A stretch of 31,128 nucleotides of DNA. Origin: JBGPBY01 sp041481485. Lineage in GTDB: Bacteria > Acidobacteriota > Terriglobia > 20CM-2-55-15. Position 1 is the stretch's first letter; every line of letters starts with the position of its first letter. The DNA is taken from the NCBI GenBank assembly GCA_041481485.1, contig JBGPBY010000014.1, forward strand, positions 1-31,128, written 5' to 3'. The translations under genes and the position numbers were made by a program. This document shows positions 1-7,209 of the stretch, in pieces. The notes below the pieces were generated by a model. That model saw nothing but the letters and a program-made list of their open reading frames with translations. It did not search any database and was not told where the DNA came from.

Positions 1-3
1 CCA

Positions 4-130
4 GCCGCAGAGCGGCGACAGATCATAGAAACCCTTGATCTGTCGCGCTTCCAGCGCTTTTGTGTTTTCTTGATATCGAGACCACCGGCTCACGCCGGTG
101 GCTAATAGGCTGCCGCCGCTAACGCGGCTC
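4..130. repeat. Cluster of REP-like hairpins (family A)
   Basis: Four short hairpins are packed into the stretch before the first gene. At 4-16 there is a GCCGC/GCGGC stem. At 17-44 a 9-bp stem (GACAGATCA / TGATCTGTC) has a 10-nt loop. At 82-101 CCACCGGC/GCCGGTGG is perfect with a TCAC loop. At 115-128 GCCGC-TAAC-GCGGC is perfect. The 82-101 and 115-128 units recur, in both orientations, in the inverted repeat at 9475-9767. I see no gene in 1-199. It is probably an intergenic REP/BIME-type element, part of which may lie outside the window. Confidence 0.7.
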
Positions 131-199
131 CAAAAAGAGAATTCGATTCTTTCAGCCCGCTTGTTGACCCACGGATGACCCCGCGTTAGTTATTTCAAT

Positions 200-1465
200 A
201 TGAGAATCTTAATTGCATCGATGCTATTGGCAGGAACTGTCCTTGCACAGAGTACAGCTCCATCAAAAGTACCCTCGGGAGTGCCGGCTGGACCTGTCCA
301 GGGACCGCCGCCCAAAAACCTGACGATGCTGCCGGACGGGCACGTCAGCGCAAACTCCGATCCGGCAAATCCGGATAAGTTTGAAGTTCACGTGGTGGCG
401 CAGGGAGAAAGTCTTTCCGGAATTGCCGCGGGCGTGATGAAAGACATGAAGCTCTGGCCGCAGTTATGGGAGGGGAACGAGCATATCGTGAATCCCCACT
501 GGATTTATCCGAACGACAAGGTTCTCATTCGCCCGGTGACCAAAATTACAGAAGCGGCCCCCCCGGGGCCGGAGCCTGTTGCCGTGGCTGCCGCCGCGCC
601 GTCAGAATCGATTGAGCCCGTCATTCCCCCAGCTCCTCCGGCTCCGGGTTCGCGCGGCCTGAATGTGGTAAAGCTGAGAATTCCCGTTGCCGACAAACCC
701 AAAGCCGTGGATGTAATCGATCTGCCTGCTCCGCGGAGGGTTCCGGGAATCAAAGCCTCGGATGTTTTGTGTTCCGGTTTCATTCGCAACGAAACAGTTC
801 AATATTTCACGAAGGTTTCGGCGACGTATGAACGGGGCAACGCCACTCTGTCGGCCGTAGGCGATTACGTTCGCATCAACCTGGGCAGCACCGGAGGGAT
901 CAACCCCGGTGCAGTCTACAACGTGGTACGTCCGACAAGACGCGTCAGCGATCTGTCGCGCACCAAAGGATCGCAAATTCTCGGAATGCATTATCTCGAT
1001 GTGGCGCAAATAAAGGTCGTGCAGGCGCAGGCGGACACGTCTCTGGCTCGAGTTACCGTCAATTGCGAAGCCATTGAAGTTGGAGATCTGCTGGTTCCGT
1101 TTGTTCCGCTGAAGATGCCGGAACTTTCGTCCAAACGTCCTTTCACATCCACAATGGCGGCATCCGAGTCATCCACTAAAGGTACGCTGGTGCTGATGAA
1201 AAATTCCGTTGCCGGATCCGGATCTTCCTACGTTGCCGGAGCCGGGTTCCCCACGGGCGGAGGAATCGTTGGAGAAGGTGGAATCGTCTACGTCGATCTC
1301 GGCAAAGACGATGAAATCAAGATCGGCGACTTGTTCGTCGTTTATCGCGGTCAGTCGGCCATCGGCGAAATTGTCATCCTGAAGATCGACGACAAAACGT
1401 CTAGTGCGCTCGTGACTTATTCGACAGACGCGCTGGTTCTGGGTGACCGCGTCGAACACAGGTAA
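200..1465 (+). CDS. Secreted LysM-domain protein
   Basis: The 421-residue protein has an N-terminal signal peptide (basic MR, hydrophobic core, cleavage near LAQ at residues 15-17). A LysM domain follows at about residues 61-112, containing VVAQGESLSGIA and a YPNDKVLI end typical of the fold. A Pro/Ala-rich linker covers about 117-150, and a 230-residue C-terminal part rich in short beta-type and glycine stretches has no family I recognise. LysM domains bind N-acetylglucosamine-containing glycans, usually peptidoglycan, so a periplasmic or envelope-associated role is likely. There is no clear ribosome binding site before the ATG. The 3' end overlaps the convergent lgt by 65 bp. LysM identification is firm; the precise function is unknown. 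Confidence 0.85.
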   Translation: MRILIASMLLAGTVLAQSTAPSKVPSGVPAGPVQGPPPKNLTMLPDGHVSANSDPANPDKFEVHVVAQGESLSGIAAGVMKDMKLWPQLWEGNEHIVNPHWIYPNDKVLIRPVTKITEAAPPGPEPVAVAAAAPSESIEPVIPPAPPAPGSRGLNVVKLRIPVADKPKAVDVIDLPAPRRVPGIKASDVLCSGFIRNETVQYFTKVSATYERGNATLSAVGDYVRINLGSTGGINPGAVYNVVRPTRRVSDLSRTKGSQILGMHYLDVAQIKVVQAQADTSLARVTVNCEAIEVGDLLVPFVPLKMPELSSKRPFTSTMAASESSTKGTLVLMKNSVAGSGSSYVAGAGFPTGGGIVGEGGIVYVDLGKDDEIKIGDLFVVYRGQSAIGEIVILKIDDKTSSALVTYSTDALVLGDRVEHR

Positions 1466-2228
1466 ACAGTTTCCAGAGGCCGATCACGAGCATCGGCAAT
1501 GTCAAAAGTTGTCCGCGGGTGAACGGGCCCAGATCGAATCCGATCTGGGCATCGGGTTCACGTACGAATTCAACCAGAAACCGAAACAGCCCGTAGAAGC
1601 CGATAAGTCCCCAAACCACAGTGCCGGGCTGATAGCGCTGCTTGAACAACCATCGCAGTATCAAATAGAGAACAAGTCCTTCGAGCAGGGCTTCATAAAT
1701 CTGTGATGGATGACGGGCCATTTCTCCGCCTTCCGGGAAAATAACGCCCCATGGCAACGTTGTGGGCCGCCCATAGAGTTCACCGTTGATGAAGTTTCCG
1801 ATTCGTCCCAGTCCCAGCCCAACCGGGACCGCGGCGGCTATCATGTCTGAAATTTCCCAGAAGTCCCATCCCTTCTTCCGCGTGATGTACAGAGTTGCGA
1901 GAATGACTCCAACCAGTCCGCCATGAAACGACATTCCACCCTGCCAGATCTTCAGAATATCGAGCGGCGTCTGAAGGTACCCTCGCAGATCGTAGAAGAG
2001 GACGTATCCAATCCGGCCTCCAACCATTACTCCAATGATGATGTAAAACAGCAGGTCGTACAGGTCATCTGCGGTGAGTTTCAACTTCCGCTGTTTCGCC
2101 ATGCGTTTCAGCAGAAAGTACCCGATGATGAACGAGATCATGTACATCAACCCGTACCATCTCAGCTGAATGTTGTAGAACCTCAGGAATACCGGATCAA
2201 TGTTTGGAAAATGAATCTGAAGGATCAT
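1401..2228 (-). CDS. lgt: Prolipoprotein diacylglyceryl transferase
   Basis: Lgt transfers the diacylglyceryl group of phosphatidylglycerol to the lipobox cysteine of prolipoproteins at the inner membrane. The 275-residue product is a polytopic membrane protein. It carries the family signature GRIGNFINGELYG (141-153), a conserved HGG (102-104), RIGYVLFYD (72-80) and a late RGQLL motif. Its ATG lies in an ATGA four-base overlap with the stop of the upstream AMMECR1-like gene, so translation is probably coupled. The substrate donor phosphatidylglycerol depends on the first gene of the same unit, pgsA. The last ~20 residues are polar and extend into the opposite-strand LysM gene, giving a 65-bp tail-to-tail overlap. 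Confidence 0.96.
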   Translation of the reverse strand: MILQIHFPNIDPVFLRFYNIQLRWYGLMYMISFIIGYFLLKRMAKQRKLKLTADDLYDLLFYIIIGVMVGGRIGYVLFYDLRGYLQTPLDILKIWQGGMSFHGGLVGVILATLYITRKKGWDFWEISDMIAAAVPVGLGLGRIGNFINGELYGRPTTLPWGVIFPEGGEMARHPSQIYEALLEGLVLYLILRWLFKQRYQPGTVVWGLIGFYGLFRFLVEFVREPDAQIGFDLGPFTRGQLLTLPMLVIGLWKLFTCVRRGHPEPARLSNKSRAH

Positions 2229-2761
2229 GAAAAAACCTCAGCGATAAAACTTTGAATGCGCGCGCCCTGTTTCCACGCGCCTGGCGGAAGTCCTGCCTTG
2301 CGGGACGTTTCATTGAAAAACTGCTCACGGTCCCAGCGATACTGCACCGCGACCTGAGGCAGGAGCAATCCGCGGGCATTTCCCCGGGATATGACCAATC
2401 CATGAACACCGATTTCGATGGCCCCGATGTCGATCACATCCTGTAGTTGGTAAAGGACGGAGATCTCAAACTGTAATTCCGGCAATTCAGGAAGCTGAAC
2501 CGGTGTGAAGCGCGTATCTCTGGAAGCTGCCGCGACGGCGCATCGGGCAATGCTTCGGTGAAGTGATTCCTGGGGTTCAATGGTTCCGACACAACCTCTC
2601 AAGTCTGTCCCGCGATGAATGGAAACAAATACCCCGCAATAGCCGGCAGGATCCGATTCCATTTCAGGCGGCCGGGGGACTTCGTTTGCAAGATGGGCGT
2701 GGACGGAACTTCGCGCAATTTGAAGCAATGTCTCTCTGTCCTTTTCACTGAGTTGGGGCAT
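2225..2761 (-). CDS. AMMECR1-domain protein (AmmeMemoRadiSam system protein A-like)
   Basis: The 178-residue protein spans the whole AMMECR1 domain. It has the hallmark LRGCVGT at 54-60, a VHGLVISRGNARGLLLPQVA stretch and the C-terminal LPPGAW. The biochemical role of this family is not established; bacterial members often lie beside Memo-like and radical-SAM genes, which are absent here. I chose ATG 2761 because the upstream in-frame extension lies entirely inside pgsA and has a shifted-frame composition. This start overlaps the end of pgsA by 17 bp, and the stop overlaps the lgt start by 4 bp, so the protein appears to be made from a tightly packed pgsA-AMMECR1-lgt message. Family assignment is secure, function unknown. 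Confidence 0.9.
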   Translation of the reverse strand: MPQLSEKDRETLLQIARSSVHAHLANEVPRPPEMESDPAGYCGVFVSIHRGTDLRGCVGTIEPQESLHRSIARCAVAAASRDTRFTPVQLPELPELQFEISVLYQLQDVIDIGAIEIGVHGLVISRGNARGLLLPQVAVQYRWDREQFFNETSRKAGLPPGAWKQGARIQSFIAEVFS

Positions 2762-3350
2762 GGCGGCGTGGACGTTTCTGGACCAGTTTGAGGCGCCGGC
2801 GCTCCTTGGCTTTGAATCGATCGTCGATCTTTGTCCAGAATTTCCGGAAGTATTGAACTGCGGATAACAACGCGAAGAGCACGACGACATACATCGCCAG
2901 GTGCCCGATCCTGAGGAGGATGTTGTTTCGCGTGCCGAGCAGAAGCAGGGTGATGGCAACGACCTGCGCCACCATTTTGATCTTCCCGAGCTCTGAAGCG
3001 TCAATCGTGAATCCCTGGTCGGATGCGATATTGCGCAGGCCCATGATGGCAAATTCCCGCCCGACGATGATCACCACCATCCAGGCTGGGGCCAGATCGA
3101 GCTGCACCAGGGAAATAAACACGGACGAAATCAGAAGCTTGTCTGCAACCGGGTCCAAAAGGATTCCCAGTGTGGTCACCTCGCCGCGTTTCCGTGCGAA
3201 GTAGCCATCCAGAAGATCGGTTGCGGAAGCCAGCAGGAAGATAATGACGGCAAGCAGCATATCGCCGCCTTTTGGCCGGGTCAGCAGAACGGTGACGATC
3301 AGCGGGACAGCAAAAATTCGCGCAAGTGTCAATCCGTTCGCCAGATTCAT
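2745..3350 (-). CDS. pgsA: CDP-diacylglycerol-glycerol-3-phosphate 3-phosphatidyltransferase
   Basis: This integral membrane enzyme forms phosphatidylglycerophosphate from CDP-diacylglycerol and glycerol-3-phosphate, the committed step to phosphatidylglycerol. The 201-residue protein has the CDP-alcohol phosphotransferase motif D-x2-DG-x2-AR-x8-G-x3-D-x3-D at residues 45-70 (D45, D48, G49, A52, R53, G62, D66, D70) and several hydrophobic segments. The C-terminus is strongly basic. PgsA is preferred over phosphatidylserine or cardiolipin synthases of the same superfamily because of the size, the N-terminal NLANGLTLARI and the SATDLLDGYFAR context. It heads a minus-strand unit with the AMMECR1-like gene and lgt. 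TAGAAT at 3357-3362 stands 6 nt before the ATG and no Shine-Dalgarno sequence is visible. Confidence 0.94.
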   Translation of the reverse strand: MNLANGLTLARIFAVPLIVTVLLTRPKGGDMLLAVIIFLLASATDLLDGYFARKRGEVTTLGILLDPVADKLLISSVFISLVQLDLAPAWMVVIIVGREFAIMGLRNIASDQGFTIDASELGKIKMVAQVVAITLLLLGTRNNILLRIGHLAMYVVVLFALLSAVQYFRKFWTKIDDRFKAKERRRLKLVQKRPRRHAPTQ

Positions 3351-3356
3351 GGCCTG

Positions 3357-3362
3357 ATTCTA
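3357..3362 (-). promoter_or_regulatory. Putative -10 box of a leaderless pgsA promoter
   Basis: TAGAAT on the minus strand with a 6-nt spacer (CAGGCC) to the pgsA ATG. Transcription starting about 7 nt after the hexamer would begin at or next to the start codon. No convincing -35 is seen. The same hexamer and spacing recur at three other gene starts in the window. Confidence 0.5.
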
Positions 3363-3399
3363 GTACACCCGCAGAGAATCGCGGGCCGGATTTTTGGTA

Positions 3400-3405
3400 T
3401 AAGAT
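3400..3405 (+). promoter_or_regulatory. Putative -10 box before the sugar nucleotidyltransferase gene
   Basis: The stretch TATAAGAT (3398-3405) lies 11 nt before the ATG at 3417, within the 66-bp divergent region shared with pgsA. It would give a very short or absent leader. There is no obvious -35 at the expected distance and no clear Shine-Dalgarno sequence. Confidence 0.4.
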
Positions 3406-3416
3406 GGGTCGGATAC

Positions 3417-4448
3417 ATGAAGGGCCTTATTCTCGCTGGCGGTAAGGGGACGCGGCTACGTCCACTGACCATTAATACTCCGAAGCCGGTCGTTCCAGTC
3501 GCGAACGCTCCATTCCTGCTCTACCAGATTGACCTTATGCGAAGTGCCGGAATAACGGAAATTATTCTGAGCCTTTCCTATCAGCCGCGCAAAATCGAGG
3601 ATTTGCTTAAAGATGGAAGCGATTACGGCGTTGAAATCAAGTATGCCGTAGAAGGATCGCCACTCGGGACGGGTGGAGCGTTCAAGAATGCCGAAGCGCA
3701 GATCGATTCGACGACCGTGGTTTTTAATGGAGATATTCTGACCGGGCTGGATTTAAATGCCACGATCGCCCGTCATCGGCAGACCGCTGCCGTTGCGACT
3801 ATTGTCCTGACGCCTGTGGAAAACCCGTCGGCCTACGGTCTGGTGGAAACCGATCCCGAAGGCCGGGTTCTTCGATTTATCGAGAAGCCGGGTCCCGCTG
3901 AAGTCACCTGCAACACGATCAACGCCGGTGTTTACGTCCTGGAGCCGTCCGTGCTTCGATACATGCCCAAAGGCGAGCCATATTCGTTCGAACGCGGTCT
4001 GTTTCCCACGTTGCTGGAAAATCGGGAATCCGTGCTGTCCTATGTCCTTGACGGATACTGGATCGACATCGGCACCCCCGCAAAGTACCTCGAAGTTCAC
4101 CACGACATTCTTGCCGGGCGCTTTCGTTCGACTCGTGTCGGCCGGAGTGCCGTGAAGCCTGCAGCCATTTCCAATGCTTTTATTGACGAAAAATCCATCA
4201 TCGATTCCGATGTGACGATTCGAAGTGGAGTGAAGATCGAAAACTCCGTCATTGGCCGAAATTGCAAGATCGATGAAGGTGCACACATCGTCGATTCTGT
4301 AATCTGGCCCGGTGTTACGATCGATGCCGAGGCCAGAGTCACTGGAAGCATTGTAGGAAAGGGCTGCATGATTGGACATTCCGCCATACTGAATCCCGGC
4401 ACTGTTCTGGGCGATAAGACCGTGGTGACCGACTTCTCGATTCTATGA
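3417..4448 (+). CDS. Sugar-phosphate nucleotidyltransferase (mannose-1-P guanylyltransferase-like)
   Basis: The 343-residue protein begins with the nucleotide-binding signature LAGGKGTRLRPLT (residues 6-18), followed by TPKPVVPV, EGSPLGTGGA (79-88) and the metal-binding NGD (104-106). It forms an NTP-transferase domain to about residue 235. A hexapeptide left-handed beta-helix occupies about 245-340, with repeating I/V-x-x-x-V/I turns. This layout fits GDP-mannose pyrophosphorylases that act on mannose-1-phosphate, but glucose-1-phosphate specificity cannot be excluded from sequence. Its ATGA overlap with the phosphohexomutase gene downstream supports a shared pathway: hexose-6-P to hexose-1-P to NDP-hexose for envelope glycans. 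Confidence 0.88.
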   Translation: MKGLILAGGKGTRLRPLTINTPKPVVPVANAPFLLYQIDLMRSAGITEIILSLSYQPRKIEDLLKDGSDYGVEIKYAVEGSPLGTGGAFKNAEAQIDSTTVVFNGDILTGLDLNATIARHRQTAAVATIVLTPVENPSAYGLVETDPEGRVLRFIEKPGPAEVTCNTINAGVYVLEPSVLRYMPKGEPYSFERGLFPTLLENRESVLSYVLDGYWIDIGTPAKYLEVHHDILAGRFRSTRVGRSAVKPAAISNAFIDEKSIIDSDVTIRSGVKIENSVIGRNCKIDEGAHIVDSVIWPGVTIDAEARVTGSIVGKGCMIGHSAILNPGTVLGDKTVVTDFSIL

Positions 4449-5860
4449 GTTCCCCCGTTAAGTTTGGGACCGATGGGTGGCGCGGTGTCATCGCGGATAC
4501 GTTCACGTTCGAAAACGTCGCGATTGCCGCACAGGCTACGGCGGCTTACTTTGACACCGTAAAGGATGCCGAGCGGGCCGTCTTTGTAGGTTTCGATGGC
4601 CGGTTTCATTCTTCGAATTTTGCCCGGCGCACCGCTGAAGTCCTGACGGGAAACGGTTTTCGCGTTGTCCTGATGGACCGTGTTTATCCCACCCCCTATG
4701 TCTCGTTTGAAGTTCGCCGCCGGAAATTTGCCGGGGGCGTCGTGATCACAGCCAGTCATAATCCGGCTGCCTTTAATGGATTCAAGGTGAAAGCTCATTT
4801 TGGGGGCAGCGCGACCCCGTCCATGACGGCCGTCATTGAACAGAATCTCGGTAAAGTTCCAGTGCGGGATTCCAAAGATGGAGTGGAGATTACCGGACCC
4901 GAATCCTTCTATTTCGACCATCTGCATGAACTTGTCGATTGGGACCAGATTGCGCAGTCCCGGCTGAAAGCCGTAGTCGATTCGATGCACGGCAGCGGAA
5001 CGCGCATCCTCGAATCCATGCTGCAGAACACATCGTGCACCATTGAAACCATGAGAGGAGTTCCGGACCCGCTTTTCGGTGGCATTAGTCCGGAGCCGAT
5101 GATGCCGCAATTGAAGCCGCTGGCAGATCGTGTTGTGGAAACCGGCAGTCACATCGGATTGGCAACGGATGGGGATGCCGATCGTCTGGGAGTCGTCGAT
5201 GAAACCGGAAATTTCATGAGCACGCTGCAGGTCATGCCTCTGCTGTTACTGCATGCCTACCGTACGCGCGGATGGCGCGGCGCAGTCGTTCGAACAGTGT
5301 CACAAAGCCTGATTGTCCCGCGTATCGCTTCCAGCCTTGGACTGCCATGCTACGAGACTCCCATCGGATTCAAGAATATCGGTGAGCTGATGCTGAAGGA
5401 GGAAGTCCTGATCGGGGGCGAAGAAAGCGGTGGCGTCGGCCTTTCACGGCATATGCCGGAACGCGACGGAATATTCCTGAATCTGCTGATGCTGGACTTG
5501 CTGGCCGCCTCCGGAAAAACCCCCTCGCAGCTGGTTCGCGACACGTGGAAGGAATTCGGCGAATTTCACTTCGGCCGGCGCGACCTGCACGTTCCCATTG
5601 AGGTCGGCCAGTCCGTGGTCCGCACCCTTCGAGAGACGCCTCCCCTCCAGTTTGCCGGGCGGAAGGTGCAGCAAGTGAGTACGCTGGACGGGTCCAAGGT
5701 CTTTCTCGAAGGGGACAGCTGGATTCTGTTCCGCCAGTCGGGGACCGAACCGCTGTTGAGGGTCTATTGCGAAGCCCCTTCCCAGGCCAAAGTCCAAGAA
5801 ATTCTTGGGTCCGGACTTAATTTCGTGGAACAAATTGCGGGCCCCGGTGTCCATGTATAA
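4445..5860 (+). CDS. Phosphoglucomutase/phosphomannomutase family protein
   Basis: This 471-residue alpha-D-phosphohexomutase interconverts hexose-6- and hexose-1-phosphates through a phosphoserine. All four conserved loops are present: TASHNP with the catalytic Ser104; the metal-binding DGDADR with D242, D244 and D246; the sugar-binding GGEESGG near residue 327; and the phosphate-binding SGTEP at 432-436. The start codon overlaps the upstream nucleotidyltransferase stop (ATGA), a strong sign of joint expression. Whether it prefers glucose, mannose or glucosamine phosphate is not clear from motifs; a dedicated GlmM is usually shorter. A perfect TATAAT at 5856-5861 straddles its stop codon and may drive the sigma-factor gene that follows. 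Confidence 0.92.
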   Translation: MSSPVKFGTDGWRGVIADTFTFENVAIAAQATAAYFDTVKDAERAVFVGFDGRFHSSNFARRTAEVLTGNGFRVVLMDRVYPTPYVSFEVRRRKFAGGVVITASHNPAAFNGFKVKAHFGGSATPSMTAVIEQNLGKVPVRDSKDGVEITGPESFYFDHLHELVDWDQIAQSRLKAVVDSMHGSGTRILESMLQNTSCTIETMRGVPDPLFGGISPEPMMPQLKPLADRVVETGSHIGLATDGDADRLGVVDETGNFMSTLQVMPLLLLHAYRTRGWRGAVVRTVSQSLIVPRIASSLGLPCYETPIGFKNIGELMLKEEVLIGGEESGGVGLSRHMPERDGIFLNLLMLDLLAASGKTPSQLVRDTWKEFGEFHFGRRDLHVPIEVGQSVVRTLRETPPLQFAGRKVQQVSTLDGSKVFLEGDSWILFRQSGTEPLLRVYCEAPSQAKVQEILGSGLNFVEQIAGPGVHV

Positions 5861-5861
5861 T
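5835..5861 (+). promoter_or_regulatory. Putative promoter for the ECF sigma gene
   Basis: TTGCGG at 5835-5840, a 15-bp spacer, then a consensus TATAAT at 5856-5861 across the stop codon of the phosphohexomutase gene. The sigma gene ATG is 11 nt downstream. The same TTGCGG-15-TATAAT layout appears upstream of the PQQ dehydrogenase on the other strand. Confidence 0.4.
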
Positions 5862-5872
5862 TAAAGGCAACC

Positions 5873-6529
5873 ATGCGCAGGGAACTAGCCTATTACGATT
5901 TGGAACAGAGCGTTGGCGCGATTGGCTCGGTGGGGTCGGCTGCCGAGAGCCAGGATGCCGCTTTTGTACGGCGCCTCCAGGCCAATGAAGACGCAGCTTA
6001 CGACGAGCTGGTCCGGACGTATAACGCCTCGATTTACCACGTGGCGTTTCGTATGTTGGGCGACCCGTCCGAGGCGGCGGATGCCGTTCAGGACATTTTC
6101 CTTAAGGTTTTTCGAAACATTGGTTCATTTCGGGGTGATGCCGCACTGAAGACCTGGGTTTTCCGCGTCGGATTGTCGGAAATTCTCAATCGGCTGCGGT
6201 GGTGGAAACGGCGGCATCGGATATCGACGATTTCCGTAGATGATGACCACAACGGTGAGAGGACGGCTTATTGCATTCGCGATACGGCACCCTCGCCCGA
6301 ACAGGCGCTGGAATCGAGAGAGCAGGATTTGGCAATTCAGGAAGCTCTCAGCCGGTTGTCCAGTGATCATCGGTCCATTGTCGTACTTCGCGATATCGAA
6401 GGTTTTTCCTATATCGAAATTGCCGACATTCTGAATATTTCCGTGGGGACCGTGAAGTCCCGTCTGGCAAGGGCCAGAACGGATATGAAGAAGTCACTGA
6501 TTCGATATTTGTCTGTTCAAAGGGTGTGA
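5873..6529 (+). CDS. RNA polymerase ECF-type sigma factor (RpoE-like)
   Basis: The 218-residue protein has a sigma region 2 at about 42-112 (YDELVRTYNASIYHVAFRML, then DAVQDIFLKVFRNIGSFRG and a WVFRVGLSEILNRLR -10-recognition helix). A variable linker follows, then region 4 at about 152-205 with LSSDHRSIVVLRDIEGFSYIEIADIL and the helix-turn-helix VGTVKSRLARAR. Region 3 is missing, as in group IV sigma factors. It is followed immediately by a zinc-finger anti-sigma gene, the usual partner arrangement. The gene starts 12 bp after the phosphohexomutase stop, so it may be read from the sugar operon and from its own TATAAT. The inducing signal is unknown; envelope stress is a reasonable guess. Confidence 0.93.
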   Translation: MRRELAYYDLEQSVGAIGSVGSAAESQDAAFVRRLQANEDAAYDELVRTYNASIYHVAFRMLGDPSEAADAVQDIFLKVFRNIGSFRGDAALKTWVFRVGLSEILNRLRWWKRRHRISTISVDDDHNGERTAYCIRDTAPSPEQALESREQDLAIQEALSRLSSDHRSIVVLRDIEGFSYIEIADILNISVGTVKSRLARARTDMKKSLIRYLSVQRV

Positions 6530-6531
6530 CC

Positions 6532-7209
6532 ATGATGTCCGCTTCAAATATTAAATGCAGCCAGGCCCAGGAGCTGATGAGTCCCTACATCGATTCCATG
6601 GCCGAACCAGACGAATGCGAACGGCTTGAAAGCCATCTGGAGGAATGCCCGCCCTGTCAGCGTCAGCTTCAATCCTACAAGTCTCTGCGCAGCATGATTG
6701 CGCGAATTGAACCGGTTCGCCCGCCTGCCGATCTGGTTCTGGATACGCGCGTCCGGCTGTCCCACGCGCGCTCCGGGAATTGGTACGATCGCGTCGAGAT
6801 CCTGTTCAACAATGTATTGAAGCCTGTCGTCATGCCTGCGGTTTCCGGGATTGCACTGACCGTTTTATCGTTCGGCCTGTTGATTGGGAGTCTCGGAATG
6901 AATTTCCGAACCCAGAATATGAGAACCGATGTTGGGGTTCTGGAACAACCCGTGGGGATGACGGATCGATCCCTCGTTCCGACAGGGTCGAGTGTCGTTA
7001 CCGATTCCAGTGAACCCCTATCGGTATTGGCCGATGTTGGATCTTCGGGGAAAGTACTGGGGTACAAGGTTATCGGTGGTGTGCAGACTCCAGCAGTGAC
7101 GCGCTGGATCAACAATCTCCTGTGGCCGGCGCATTTCACGCCTGCGACCCGAAACAACGAGCCTATTCCTTCGACAATTGTTTTGTCGTTTGTGAACGTT
7201 CGGAGTTGA
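6532..7209 (+). CDS. Membrane-anchored anti-sigma factor with zinc-finger (zf-HC2) domain
   Basis: The 225-residue protein has an N-terminal anti-sigma zinc-binding domain with C9 and the H35-x3-C39-x2-C42 motif, and one transmembrane helix at about 98-122. The roughly 100-residue part after it would face the periplasm. Such proteins hold their ECF sigma factor at the membrane until a signal releases it. I chose ATG 6532 because AAGGG at 6520-6524 is 7 nt ahead; an in-frame GTG at 6526 would overlap the sigma stop but is too close to that site. The 3' end overlaps the convergent lpxB by 47 bp. Confidence 0.88.
   Translation: MMSASNIKCSQAQELMSPYIDSMAEPDECERLESHLEECPPCQRQLQSYKSLRSMIARIEPVRPPADLVLDTRVRLSHARSGNWYDRVEILFNNVLKPVVMPAVSGIALTVLSFGLLIGSLGMNFRTQNMRTDVGVLEQPVGMTDRSLVPTGSSVVTDSSEPLSVLADVGSSGKVLGYKVIGGVQTPAVTRWINNLLWPAHFTPATRNNEPIPSTIVLSFVNVRS

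Noticed and set aside
2762..3052. N-terminal extension of the AMMECR1-like frame (97 extra codons)
   Set aside because: It lies wholly within pgsA in another frame, has a Ser/Arg/Cys-rich shadow composition, and the domain starts right after ATG 2761.
4097..5152. Long open frame on the minus strand opposite the nucleotidyltransferase and phosphohexomutase genes
   Set aside because: Antisense to two genes with complete family motifs; no domain in the translation.
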